A stretch of 64,000 bases of DNA from Plotosus lineatus. Its lineage: Eukaryota > Chordata > Actinopteri > Siluriformes > Plotosidae. The DNA lies in contig CM045733.1 of NCBI GenBank assembly GCA_024760905.1, positions 14,835,001 to 14,899,000 on the forward strand, in the 5' to 3' direction. Below the pieces are notes generated by a model. That model did not search any database and was not told where the DNA came from. It worked only from the letters and a program-made list of their open reading frames with translations. The position numbers and the translations under genes were made by a program. Below are positions 13,801 to 27,645 of this stretch, one piece after another (position 1 is the first letter of the stretch; each line of letters starts with the position of its first letter).

Positions 13801-14473
13801 AAAAATAACCCAAAACCCCCAAGCAAAACTATTCACATTTTTATGCCAGGTGCGCATCTGAGTGTGTGTACTGTATTTATATTTTGTTTACAGCTTATGC
13901 ATTATTTTTGAATATTTAATTGTTATTATAAGCATTTATAGTGTTGACTATGTATTTATTGATATTATATACATATACACATGTACGTATACGTCAGTTG
14001 GGGGGGATCGATCCTGCATTCACTGTTGCAGTGGTTGAAGTAATCCAGCGCTTAACTCAGTAGTTGCTTCATAATGACCAGCTTTTCTATGAACTGAAGC
14101 CACGCCCAACTGAAAGCAAGTGATAGCAAGAGCTTCCGGCTCTTATATTCCAACAGAAGTGCCCCGAGTACTTATGGGATAAGGCTGGTTGACCCGCAGA
14201 TGGTTGAAAATCATCAATCTTGGTCTTATTCTAGCTAAGTATGTTGGAGGCTTTAATAATTCTCAATACAGGTGACACCCTCTTGTCAAATCTGTTTAGG
14301 TATTGGCTGGAGTGCTGAGTTTTATCCCTCTTCACATCCAGTAAGTGAGCTGCAGTTCGATGTGATTGTTGGAGCAGACGGCAGGAGGAACACCTTACCA
14401 GGTAATAATATGCATTCATCTAAATGTGTAGATACCATTCATATAGACTTGAGAGTACGATTACTATATAACA

Positions 14474-14539
<66 letters not shown>

Positions 14540-15777
14540 TAATTATCATATACTAAAGTAGTCATAATACTTATATAGTAGTCATAAAAGTCATAAATCT
14601 TCCTGAACCATATTATCATAATTGCATATCTACATTCAGTGAACATCAACCATACCTCTGTTGTCCTCAACACTCTTCTATTCCATCATTGTGTGTATAC
14701 AGTATATAGAGTAAATCATGTACGTATCAGTTACTCCTGAAGGTTGAGGTGGATATTGTTAAATCGCAATATTCAGTGACATCCTGAGGTGAGGTGTATA
14801 CCAGTTTTACTATACACTACATTCCAGCATGATTAAGGGAAACTAAAATTAGATTTGTAGGTTTATTTTCAGATTTTTAATAATGACAGTGGTAATTAAG
14901 CTCTGTGTGAACAGACGTGCTAGAATTAGACGTGCAGAGCAGACAAGCTTACCGCTGTTCTAGCACCAACAAATAACAGGGCGGCATGGTGGTGTAGTGG
15001 TTAGCATGTTTGCCTCACAGCAAGAAGGTCCTCGGTTTGATTCCCAGCTCAGATGTTTCTGCGTGGAGTTTGCATTCTTCTGTGGGTTTCCTCCGGGTAC
15101 TACGGTTTCCTCCCACAGTCCAAAAATATGCACAGTAGGTTAATTGGCTGTTCCAAATCGCCTGTGAGTGTGAGTATGGATGGTTGTGTGAGTTCTAGCT
15201 CTGCAATGGCTTGGTGAACTGTTCAGGGTGTACCCTGCTCTCACCCGGAGTCAGCTGAGATGGGCCCCAGCCTCCCCGTGACCCAAATTAGGATTAAACG
15301 ATTCAGAAAGTGAATGAATGAAAGGTCAGTAAACATCAACCTACATTCATATCTACCACCATCATCTAATTAGCTCTAATCAAAGAACTATTGTCCATAG
15401 TGGAGTCTGTCTTCCGCTTTCCTTTGGTTTTTTTCACTTTTTCAGGGGTCGCCACAGCAATGTATCTGATTTGCATGTTTGATTTAGCATAGGTTTTTAT
15501 GTCAGATGCCTTTCCTGACACAACCCTTTTGCAAGGGGTAGAAACACGATGACGGCTTTGCAGCTACTCTTTACGAAACTCAGCAATGTTTTTTTTTTTT
15601 TAGATGAACCTCTCACCATAGACAGTGAGAGACATGGCCCGCCTTTGATAACTCAGTTATCTGCACTGGGGGAACGTAACAATCTCGTGGAGAGTGGGAC
15701 TGGAACCCCCAAGCTTAGGATCAGCGATCCAGCACCCTTTACCAGCAGTCCACCACTGCCCACCATAATGGACTGTT

Positions 15778-15868
<91 letters not shown>

Positions 15869-16648
15869 TTTGCAGATGACATCATGATCTGTAGTGAGAG
15901 CAGAGAACAAGTGGAGGAAAATCTAGAGAGGTGGAGGTATGCCCTGGAAAGGAGGGGAATGAAGGTTAGTCTCAGTAAGACAGAATACATGTGTGTGAAC
16001 GACAAGGACCCAAGAGGAACGGTGAGGTTACAGGGAACAGAGATAAGGAAGGTGGAGGATTTTAAGTACTTAGGCTCAACAATCCAGAGCAATGGAGAGT
16101 GTGGAAAAGAGGTGAAGAAGTGTGTGCAGGCAGGTTGGAATGGTTGGAGAAAAGTGTCTGGTGTGATGTGTGATAGGAGAGTATCGGCAAGAATGAAGGG
16201 AAAAGTGTACAAGACGGTGATGAGGCCAGCGATGTTCTATGGTTTAGAGACAGTGTCCCTGGGGAAAAGACAGGAGGCAGAGCTGAAGGTAGCAGAGATG
16301 AAAATGTTGAGGTTCTCTTTGGGAGTAAAGAGGATGGATAGGATCAGAAATGAGTACATCAGAGGGACAGCACATGTAAGCTGTTTTGGAGACAAAGTCA
16401 GAGAGGCTAGATTGAGATGGTTTGGACATGTACCAAGGAGGGATAGTGAGTATATTGGCAGTAGGATGCTGAGGTTGGAACTACCAGGCAGAAGGTCTAG
16501 AGGAAGACCAAAGAGAACATTTATGGCTGTGGTGAAGGCGGACATGAAGGTCGTTGGAGTAAGAGAAGAAGATGCAGAGGATAGGGAGAGATGGAGGCAG
16601 ATCATTTGCTGTGGCAACCCCTGAAGGGAACAGCCGAAAGAAAAAGAA

Positions 16649-16712
<64 letters not shown>

Positions 16713-19700
16713 ATGTGTGTGTGTGTGTAGTTGATTATAGTGAACCAATCAGATTGTGCTATTTCCATGTAGTATATAATCTAAAGGGAAGTGATGGCTC
16801 AGTTGTTAACGCAATAAGTTACTTATCTAAAGGTTTGCGGTTCAATTCACTGTACTACCATGCTGCCATTGTTGGGCCCTTGAGAAAGGCCCTTAACCCT
16901 AGATAAGACCATCTACCAAATACCTTAAATGTAAAGTCAGTTGATGTTAACATATAGTTGTATATCTACCACTGACATTAGTCTGTTTTTTGTTTTTGTT
17001 TTAATTACAGTAAATAATGGCATACCTATACTGCATTGCCATCCATGATTGCATATGGACTATCCACAATAATCCATAATTTACATTTATGGCATTTGGC
17101 ACACAACATTATACAGAGAAACTTTCATTATAAATCGTTTATACAACTGAGTAGGTAAGGGCCCTGCACAAGGGCCCAGTGATAGCAGCTTTGTGGTATT
17201 AGAGTATGAACCCCTGAGCTTCAGATCAGCAACCCAGAGCCTTAACCATCCACTTAGACCAGGGGTCGGCAACCCGCGGCTCTTGGAGCCACATGCAGCT
17301 CTTTCACCTCTCTGGTGCGGCTCCGTAGCATTTCAAAATAATGCTGTACTTTATGGTGGCCGACGGACCACAAACATCATCTACAGAAAAAACTACTGCA
17401 TCAACTCACATCGGTAGCATGTCGAGCTTCCAGGGGTTAGCGAGTTAAACCAGCTTTCACTTGAATGATGAGAGAATCTGCCTAAGGCAGAGTCCTGCAA
17501 TGGTGAGTCTCAGTGTTTTTGATCTGCTGTGTTGGTGGATTTCCAAATTCTTGTGCTCATGGCAAGGAGTGTTCTCACCGTCAGTAGGATGGCGACCGAG
17601 AGATTTTTTTCCACCACTGGGGTTTGTAATTCAGGAACGGAAATCACAGCTGAAGTAGGAGACGGTGGATGAGATTTGTTTATACACAGCAATCACCGAA
17701 TTAAATAAGTCTCCTCACAGTGACAAAATAAAAGACTGGGTGTGGTTCAGTCTCCACTCTGAGAATGGGGTGGTCAGTGCAGCATTCAGCATTAATATTA
17801 TTAAAAGAATGTTGAGCAAGCTCCTTCTTAAAATAAGTCTTCATATACTTTTCTGTCATTTTTGTAAATTAAAACTATGACAAAACAACATTAATATAAC
17901 AAATAAAGAAAAAGAAAATCCCACAAAGGGATGGTGAGGTAGGGGACCCAACCTGTTAACACATCTGACTGCACCCCGTCCCTCGCTTCGTGGGATAGAT
18001 ATGCTTTTACTTTCTAAAAATACAAGGACTTGAACACATTCATTCATTTTCTGAACCATTTAATCCTAATTAGGGTCGCGGGGAGGCTGGCAATTTTTTA
18101 AAAAAAAATCTGAATATTTTTGTTACAAGCAGAATTGTAATGTAATTGTCTCTGCAGTCGTTTCAATCAATGCAACACATTGTTGTTTTATATTAACATG
18201 AAGGAAAAAGGGGGAAAACATTATATGCAGTGTTATTTGATTTCAAATGTTAAAAAGGGATTTGTGGCGCCCAGTGTTTTCTTTAATGTGGAAAATGGGT
18301 CCAAATGGCTCTTTGAATGGTAAAGGTTGCCGACCCCTGGCTTAGACCATCACTGCCCACATTAATTGTATGTAATAGGATATCAATGGTCCATAATCAT
18401 ATACTCATAGTCCATAAGTGTTTATAATAAAATCCATAATCCATATAATTGTCGATATAGTTCATAAACTTTATTAATTTTGAAATATTGAGGTCCTTTG
18501 GGTTAGAGCATGCCTTTTTGGTAAGGAAGACATGCTGCATTTACAACAAAATGTGACCGTGACCATATTTTGAAAGGAGCTGTTTGCATGGAGATGGAAC
18601 CGTTTTTATTGCTATCAGTGCTCATGTGAATGTGTTGAAATGTTTATAATTCACCTTTGTCACAAGGTTTTAAATTTGTTCAGTCTGCAGCAGTGACAAA
18701 TCTCCGACTCTGTGACGAAACATATTTCCTGCACATGAACATTTCACAATCTTCGACTGAAATCACAGTTCCTCAATTCTTACTTTGTTATGTTTATTCT
18801 GCACTTTTCCGAAGCATAGAGCACCGTTCTCTTTTGTTTTATATGCTTATCTATTCAATGCCATTAGGTATTTATAGCTGCTTTCATTTATATGGAGAGA
18901 AAGCTCAACAGTTGTGCTGTTTGTCCTTTAGGATTTCGTAGGAAAGAGTTTCGGGGAAAGTTGGCTATCGCTATTACTGCAAATTTCATCAACCGTAACA
19001 CCACAGCGGAGGCCAAAGTCGAGGAGATTAGTGGCGTGGCCTTTATTTTCAACCAGAGGTTCTTCCAGGAGCTCCGCAGTGCCACCGGTATTGAAAGTAC
19101 AATATTTATCATAACAACAACAATGTGCATATTGTTCTCTGCTAACATTTATTGCTTTTATAATATCCAAATATTATGAAAATATAGCACAAGAATCATT
19201 ACAATAATTATTTTTATTTAAAGTCAGTAAGATATTACACTGATGTTTAATATTATGTTGATGTACAAATAATCAATTTGTATTTAATAGAATTAAAGAG
19301 TAAGCTAAGTTTGTTGGACTTTTACACCTGAGCCTATTGGCTCATCAGGTCGAAGTTGAACTCCTAGTCACTTAATGTTAAACAAACCGGGCATGGCCAC
19401 ATGGCCCAATGAGCCAATAGGCTCAGGTGTAAAAGTCCAACAGACTTAGCTTACTCTTTAAACCTGCGATGGTTACCTTCCCAGTATTTTATTTTTTTAC
19501 TGGTACCCATTTACATTGCTGGGTGGACAGAGGGACACCCAGGTGGTTAAGACCTTGCTCGAGGGTCTTCGCAACATGGCGTCTAAGGGGGATTCGAACC
19601 CATGACCTCCTGATCAAGACTAGCATCTTAATCACTATTCACACTTCCACATTTTGTCTAAAAGTGTAATCTTTAACATATAACAATGTTTAACATAAAT

Positions 19701-22700
19701 CTTATGTATGCTGTGGTTTGTCTCTCAGATGGAACTCATAAAAGTTCTATGTAGGTCCCGACAACAGAGAGATCAGAGAAGCTGCTTGACAAAGTGAACT
19801 TTTTCAAGAAGCCAAGAATTCCTAGACATGAAAAGAACTAATGATTAAATTTTTTCAACAATTATACTAAAGAATTATTCACTTATAGTGAGGTGAATGG
19901 TTTTAAATAGTCCCTGAGATCCAGAGCGGACTATTACATTCATTGAGCCTGAGGCAAAGAATTGTGTTGGTGTATACTACAGTACATGGAAACACAAGCA
20001 AAAAAGTACACTAAAATGAAATGCTCATGGTTTACAGTGAACCCTCACTTTTTACGGTTAATGGGGACCGAGACTCCATGAATGCTGAATTTCCGCGAAG
20101 TAGGATCGATCCCCTGACTGACGTATACGTACATGTATGTGTGTATGTAATATCAATAAATACATATTCAATGCTATAAATGCTTATAATAACAATTAAG
20201 TATTCAAAAATAATGCATATGATGTACTTTTCCTTTCGGCTTTTACCTTCAGGAGTCGCCACAGCGAATCGTCTGCCTCCATCTCACTCTATCCTCTGCA
20301 TCTTCTACTCTTACTCCAACTACCTTCATGTCCTCCTTCACCATATCCATAAATGTTCTCTTTGGTCTTCCTCTAGACCTTCTGCCTGGTAGTTCCAACC
20401 TCAGCATCCTACTGCCAATATACTCACTATCCCTCCTTGGTACATGTCCAAACCATCTCAATCTAGTCTCTCTGACTTTGTCTCCAAAACAGCTTACATG
20501 TGCTGTCCCTCTGATGTACTCATTCCTGATCCTATCCATCCTCGTTACTCCCAAAGAGAACCTCAACATTTTCATCTCTGCTACCTCCAGCTCTGCCTCC
20601 TGTCTTTTCCTCAGTGCCACTGTTTCTAAACCATACAACATCGCTGGCCTGAACACCGTCTTGTACACTTTTTCTTTCACTCTTGCCGATACATTCCTAT
20701 CACACATCACACCGGACACTTTTCTCCAACCATTCCAACCTGCCAGCACACGCTTCTTCACCTCTTTTCCACACTCTCCATTGCTCTGGATTGTTGAGCC
20801 TAAGTGCTTAACATCCTCCACCGTCTTTATTTCTGCCCCCTGTAACCTCACCGTTCCTCTTGTCATTCACACACATGTATTCTGTTTTACTGCGGCTAAC
20901 CTTCAATCCTCTCCTTTCCAGGGCATACCTCCACCTCTCTAGATTTTCCTGCACTTGTTCTCTGCTCTCACTACAGACCACAATGTCATCTGCAAACATC
21001 ATAGTCCATGGAGATTCTTGTCTAACCTCATCTGTCAGCCTGTCCATCACCATAGCAAACAAGAAGGGGCTCAGAGCTGACCCTTGATGCAGTCCCACCT
21101 CCACCTTAAACTCTTCTGTCACACCGACAGCACACCTCACCACTGTCTTACATCTCTCATACATGTCCTGCACCACTCTAACATACTTCTCTGCCACTCC
21201 AGACTTCCTCATACAATACCACAGTTCCTCCCTCGGCACCCAGTCATATGCTTTCTCCAGATCCACAAAGGCACAATGCAGCTCCCTCTGGCCTTCTCTG
21301 TACTTCTCTATTAACATCCTCAAAGCAAACACTGCATCTGTGGTGCTCTTTCTTAGCATGAAACCAAACTGTTGTTCACAAATGCTGACCTCTGCCCTTA
21401 GTCCAGCTTCCACTATACTTTCCCATAACTTCATCGTATGGCTCATCAACTTTAAATATTGCATAAGATGTAAATAAAATATAAACACACACACGCTCAC
21501 ACACAGACGCATACCCAGACGTGCACGCACATACAGACGTGGTACACATACAGATGCGCACCTCACATAAAAATGTAAGTACATAGTTTTGTTGGGGGGT
21601 TTTGGGTTGTTTTTTTGTTTTTGTTTGTTTGTGGGTTTTTTTGGTTTTTTTTGGCCTTGTTTTGCGGCATTTTCCTTAACTTTTTCCCTATTTTTCCTTA
21701 ATTTCCTTATTTTTAAATTTTTCTATGAATAGTTTTGAAAAACCCGCAATGCACTGAAGCCGCAGGAAATGAAGCGAAAAGTAGTGAGGGATCACTGTAT
21801 ATCTTACATTAAACCTTTATAGTTCATATGAAATCCATACAGCCGCAAAAGACATGCATAATGCTGTAACACCATCTCTAATTCACTTTAAAAGTTTTGA
21901 TATATACTGTACTATTTGAAAGCATAAAGAGAAACAAACTAAAATGAGACTTTTTTCGTTTATTTTTTATATATTTTAACCATAACAGAGACAGGACAGG
22001 TGAGGTCTGCACCCTCTGAGCCAAGCTAAGTGCTGTGTCGCTAACAGGGTTTTTTATAGCTTAATCATTAAGGTTTTACTACAGCACTCACTCACTTATT
22101 GCCCAAACTGCCTTATCCTATTAAGGTCGTAGCCTCAGGTGACAGTGGACAAAGGAGGGGTTCACCCTGAACAGTTTACAAGACACCGCATGGTGGCATC
22201 ATGGTTAGCATGTCTGCCTCGCAGCAAGAAGGTTCTGGGTTCAAGTCACGTTGTCATGGCAGGTATGCTAACAACGATGCCATCATGCTGCCGGAGTTTT
22301 GTACATACTACACTGAAATATAACAGAGCCGCACTGTTTTTACACTCATATCAAGTTTTAGTATCTACTATACAGAAACACTGAAAAAACAAGATGAAAT
22401 TTTTATAGTTTTGTCTCATCTCATGTCATCTGCTAAGTCCAGGGTTGGGTCGCGGGGGCAGCAACCTAAGCAAAGAGGTCCAGACATCCCTCTCCCCAGC
22501 CACTTCATCCAACTCTTCCAGGGGGACACCGAGGCGGTCCCAGACATGCCGAGAGACATAGTCCCTCCCGCGTGTTCTAGGTCGACCCCAGGGTCTCTTC
22601 GCGGAGGAGCAGCGGATCTACTCCGAGCTCTGCCTGGATGGTAGAGCTTCTCACCTTATCTCTAAGGGAGAACCCCGCCACCCGGCGAAGGAAGCTCATT

Positions 22701-25700
22701 TCAGCCATTTGTATCCGCGATCTTGTTCTTTAGGTCACTACCCAAAGCTCATGACCATAGGTGAGGGTTGGAACGTAGATCAACTGGTAAATTTAGAGCT
22801 TCGACTTGCGGCTCAGCTCCTTCTTCACCACGACGGACTGGTACAGGCTCCGTTTAACAGCAGAGGCTGCAGTGATTCGTCTATCGATCTCCCACTCCAT
22901 CCTTCCCTCACTCATGAACAAGACCCAAAGATATTTAAACTCCTCCACTTGGGGTAACCTCATTCCTGACCCAGAGGGTGCATTCCACCCTTGTCCAACT
23001 GAGAACCATGGCCTCGGACTTGGAGGTACTGATTTTCATCCTGGATGCTTTGCACTCGGCTGCGAATTGCTCCAATGAGAGCTGGAGGTCACAACCAGAT
23101 GAAGCCAAAAGGACAACATCGTCCGCAAAAAGTAGAGACGAGATCCGATGGCCACCAAACCAGAACCCCTCAACGCCTCGGCTGTGCCTAGAAATTCTGT
23201 CCATAAAAATTATAAACAGAATCGGTTACAGAATCTGGGAGTACGGCGGTCCGGACCCATTGCCATTCGGTCGCTGTATCACCGGAGCCAGAGTTTGGTC
23301 CGTATTGGTAACAACAGGTCGAATTCATTTCTGGTGGAAGTTGGAGTCTGCCAAGGCTATCCTTTGTCACCGATTCTGTGAAAGTTTTGTTTTAAACTTT
23401 ATTTTTCCGCATAACAATGATGGCACCACCTGCTCCACGTGACCATGACAAACTGAGTATCCTTGGACTTAATTCAAGCATTATCCACTCAGGATAATGT
23501 TTTTAAATCACTGTAATACCCTAAACAGATTGTGCTATTCCTGTGTAGTACATACTAATCTTTATCACGCAACCATTAAGTGTTGTTTGGGTTGTCCCTC
23601 TGGTGGAACCCAAACAATCTCTATGTAGGTCTCTACAACAGAAGGTTTCCTTCAGATCAAGTTCATGCATTCATTCCTTTTCTGAACCGCTTAATCCTAA
23701 TTGGGGTGGAGGGGAGTGTGGCCATCTCAGCCTGCTCTGGGCGAGGGCAAAGTACCCCCTGGGCAACTTGTCATGCCATGCTCGTCATGCCATCGCGGGG
23801 CAGGAACATGCTGACAGCTGTATAGCTACTCTATCATTCAGGACACATGAGAAACCTGTTTGTCTAAAGGTGTTGTTTTTGGATGTGCTTTGAAAAGTCT
23901 GGTCATCAGTAGGTGTTTCTTTTGCAGGCATTGACCTGGAGAACATTGTCTACTATAAGGATGATACTCATTACTTTGTCATGACGGCGAAGAAGCAAAG
24001 TCTGCTGGAGAAAGGGGTCATACTGCATGTGAGTTTGGAAAGGTGTTTCCACTAGGCTTGTGAACAGTTACCTCCTGTGATGAATAGACCTCTGCCACAT
24101 TCACCCTCCATCCTGCACACATCCTGCAGTCTCCCAGTAGTTCCCATGTTTGTCAACGATTCTCATTTTCAATCGTCAAGGAGTTTTGAACATCTTCAAA
24201 ATTTTGATGAACATTTTAAGTATTTTCACCAAATTGTCTGCAAATATTTGCCACAGTCACCAACTGTCCTCAGTATGGTCTGCAAGTGTTCTTTGTGGTT
24301 GTTATTCATTCTTCAGTTATATTCCTGATAGAGGCGAATAACCGAAGAATAATTCACGACCACAAAGAACGTTTGAGTATCTTTGTGAAGTCTTGACCAG
24401 AAGCTATGTGAAGGCAACTTGGGGAGCATTTGTCAAACAGTCAAAACACAGTCATGACATTCGGCAAAATGTCACTGACTGTTCACAATAAGTAGCCAAC
24501 TGTCTGTGAACTGTTCATCACCACCTCAGCAGAATATCATCAAGTCATTAACAAATCATCAAATATTATCTCACCGATTTCAAAAACTATCAAAAAAGTG
24601 GAGGATCCATAGATGCTGCTTTCAGCAAATATTGATCACTCAGTGAGATACTCACCCTACCTAATTGTGTGTAGGGGGTGGGGGTGGGGGATTGGCATGT
24701 TTAAACCCATAAGACTGTCTACACATGTGCTTTTCCTTTTCCTTTAGGATTATGCAGACACAGAGGTTTTACTCTCCAGAGACAACGTAGACCAGAATGC
24801 CCTTCTGGAATACGCACGGGAGGCAGCAGACTTCTCCACCAATCACCAACTGCCGACACTAGACTTTGCCATGAACCACTACGGGCAACCAGATGTGGCT
24901 ATGTTTGACTTCACATGCATGTATGCCACGGAAAACGCAGCCCTAATACGTCAGCGTCGGGGGCATCATCTGCTGGTGGCGCTGGTGGGAGACAGTCTGC
25001 TGGAGGTGAGAGGAACAACTACAAAAAGACATATTTATTATTTGTCTTAATACATATTTTTGTTTATATGATATAAAGTGGGGCAGTGATGGCCTGTTGG
25101 TAGGGTTCTGGATTATTAATCCCAAGGTCTAGGTCAACTAATTGGGTTATGAAAGGCTGGGCATGTCTCCCACTGTGTTTGGTGGGAGGCTGTAAAAGAA
25201 CCATTGATTGACTTTCGTAAAGAGAAGCTGCATAGCCGTCAGCGTGTTTCTGCTCTGCGATGGCCTGGCAAGTTGTCCAGGGTGTACTCTTCCCTTGCCC
25301 AGAGATGGCGGAGATGGGCACCAGCCTCCCCATGACCCTAATTAAGATTAAGAAGTTCAGAAAATGAATGAATGATGATATAAAGTGTTGGTAAAATTTG
25401 CTAGTTTTATAAGTTTTTCAAGATTTATAGGTTGGATATCCTGTTTATTTGTGTTTAGCCATTCTGGCCAATGGGGACAGGTATTGCACGTGGTTTCCTG
25501 GCTGCTATGGACACAGCTTGGATGGTTCGGAGTTGGGGATTAAGGCTTGACCCTTTAGAGGTCCTGGCTGAGAGGTACGGGTATTTTCATCCGTTTAAAT
25601 TCTTGATCAGGGGTACTGTATATTGTGTTTTACGGTAATGAATGATCTGTTTTCTGTTTGCTTTGTTAGGGAAAGTGTGTATCGATTGCTTCCTCAGACC

Positions 25701-27525
25701 ACGCCAGAGAACGTCAGTAAGAACTATAGCCAGTACAGTCTGGACCCCAGCACCCGATATCCAAACCTGAATATACAGGCTATTAATGCATCTCAGGTGG
25801 GTTTGGCTCAACACACACACACACACACACACATGCATGCACATCCAAATGCACAAACACACAGACAGATGTTACAGTACACCAGTATACACTAGATCCA
25901 TATCATGCAGTCTGTTATTTCCTGTCTCTTTAATGCTGATCACATTTCATTACATAGTTAATGAGGTTTAAATATAGCAAGGTCTTCAATATCAGTGCTT
26001 TATGAAGAAAGGTTGAAAAAAAAAACATGCAATACAGTACATTTAAGTATATTATAGATTTTTGTAGCACATCAGACATCACATTTCTTCTCCATGATGT
26101 CTGGGGATGAAGTGGAGTTGAAGATGAGACCTGTATATGACACAGAATATTATGTTGTTTTTCCATTCACAAATGCCCTGAGTAAAGTCAAAAGGCCTAT
26201 TAAGAATAGTAGATGTACACATGAACCATCAGGATAACTTTAATGTTGTTCATAATGATGATGGTTATGATGACATCATTATCTAGGTCTGCCACCTCAT
26301 AGAAACAGATAAAGGGCCACTTTTGGGAGTTGTCATGAGGCCTTCTCCAACATCCAGACTTACACATCAAGGTGAGTGCAGACATGCTACCCACTTCATC
26401 AATATATATATATACATATACAGTGGTACTTCACCTTACAAAAGACTCAACAAATGAAAAATCAAAGTTACGAAACCCATTTACCTAAAATTTCTCTCTG
26501 GATACGAAAAAAAATTCACGTTATGAAATGCGCCATCTCAAAAATTCAAATAATGCGCGAGTTGCTCTCCCATTGGCTATCTCCCAACACCCCACCCCGC
26601 TGACCTCCCATTGGCTAGGAGGGAGCTGTAGCTCCATAATACCCATGATGCTTTTCATGTGCCTTCGACCCATTGTTCGTCACAGAGATGTAGCTCCCGC
26701 CCATTAGCTATTATGTAGCTGCATCTCCATAATACTCATGATGCTTTTTGTGTGCCTTCGACCCATTGTTCGTCACGGAGTTCGAGCACACATAAAGGAC
26801 AGAGTTACTGCTGTTTCATGAGTTTTTCGAGTGTGCTCATTGCAACTTTATTTTTTGGCTCAGGCTTTTAACCTTGCATAAACATTTGTAAGATTATAAC
26901 TCTGCTAAGAAGACATGGTCAACACATGCACACACACACACACACACACATACACACACGCGCACGATTGTGATTCCCGGTAAAAGTGATTCCAGGTGCG
27001 AGTGAAAAGAAGAAGCGGGCTCGTGGCATGCGGTTGAGTGATATCGCAAAGGAATATGGCCGAAACCTGTCTACCATCGGTACGATATTGAAGCAGGAGG
27101 CATCAAAAGGTATACTTTTATAATTTTTAAAGGGTTTAGGGGAACGTTTTGGGGGCCTTGGAATGAAACATGTTTTACATGTAAAATGCTACTCAACTTA
27201 CGAAAAAATCAGTTTACGAAACCAGTTCTGGAACGGATTAATTTTTTAAGGTGAGATACCACTGTATATTCATTTTCTAAGGCACTTAATCCCAACTAGG
27301 GCTGCAGGGAGGCAAGTGCCCATCTCATCATCACTGGGCAAAGGGGGGGGGGTATACCCTGGACAGCTTGCCGGTGTACCTGGAGGAAACCCGTGCAAGC
27401 ACAGGGAGAACATGTAAACGCCACACAGAGACACCCAAGCTGGGAATCAAACTCTGGCTTCTTCATGTGAGTGCGGACATGCTAACCACTGCCTATATAT
27501 ATACAGGGATCCCTCACTTTCATGG

Positions 27526-27579
<54 letters not shown>

Positions 27580-27585
27580 CAGTAC

Positions 27586-27645
<60 letters not shown>

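Larger units (their letters stand above)
12667..14015. mobile_element. TIR element M1 (CAGGGATCCCTC family), interrupted
   Basis: Left end CAGGGATCCCTCGC after a TA, then ..GCGGCTTCAGTGCATCACG. After the nested TTAA element it resumes with AAATTAAGGAAAAATTGGGG, CAAGGCCAATTATG, GTGCGCATCTGAGTG and GATCGATCC. Five related copies: 20035-21798, 27505-27527 (end only), 37399-37876, 40991-41396, 45631-46075. Non-autonomous; TA target and TIR suggest the Tc1/mariner-pogo superfamily. Confidence 0.7.

Noticed and set aside
22411..22650. GC-rich block suggesting a CpG-island promoter
   Set aside because: It is the degraded 3' coding part of an old LINE on the minus strand, not a promoter.
24077..24341. 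Overlapping small open frames in intron 6
   Set aside because: No splice-site support, no family match, and exons 6 and 7 join exactly without them.
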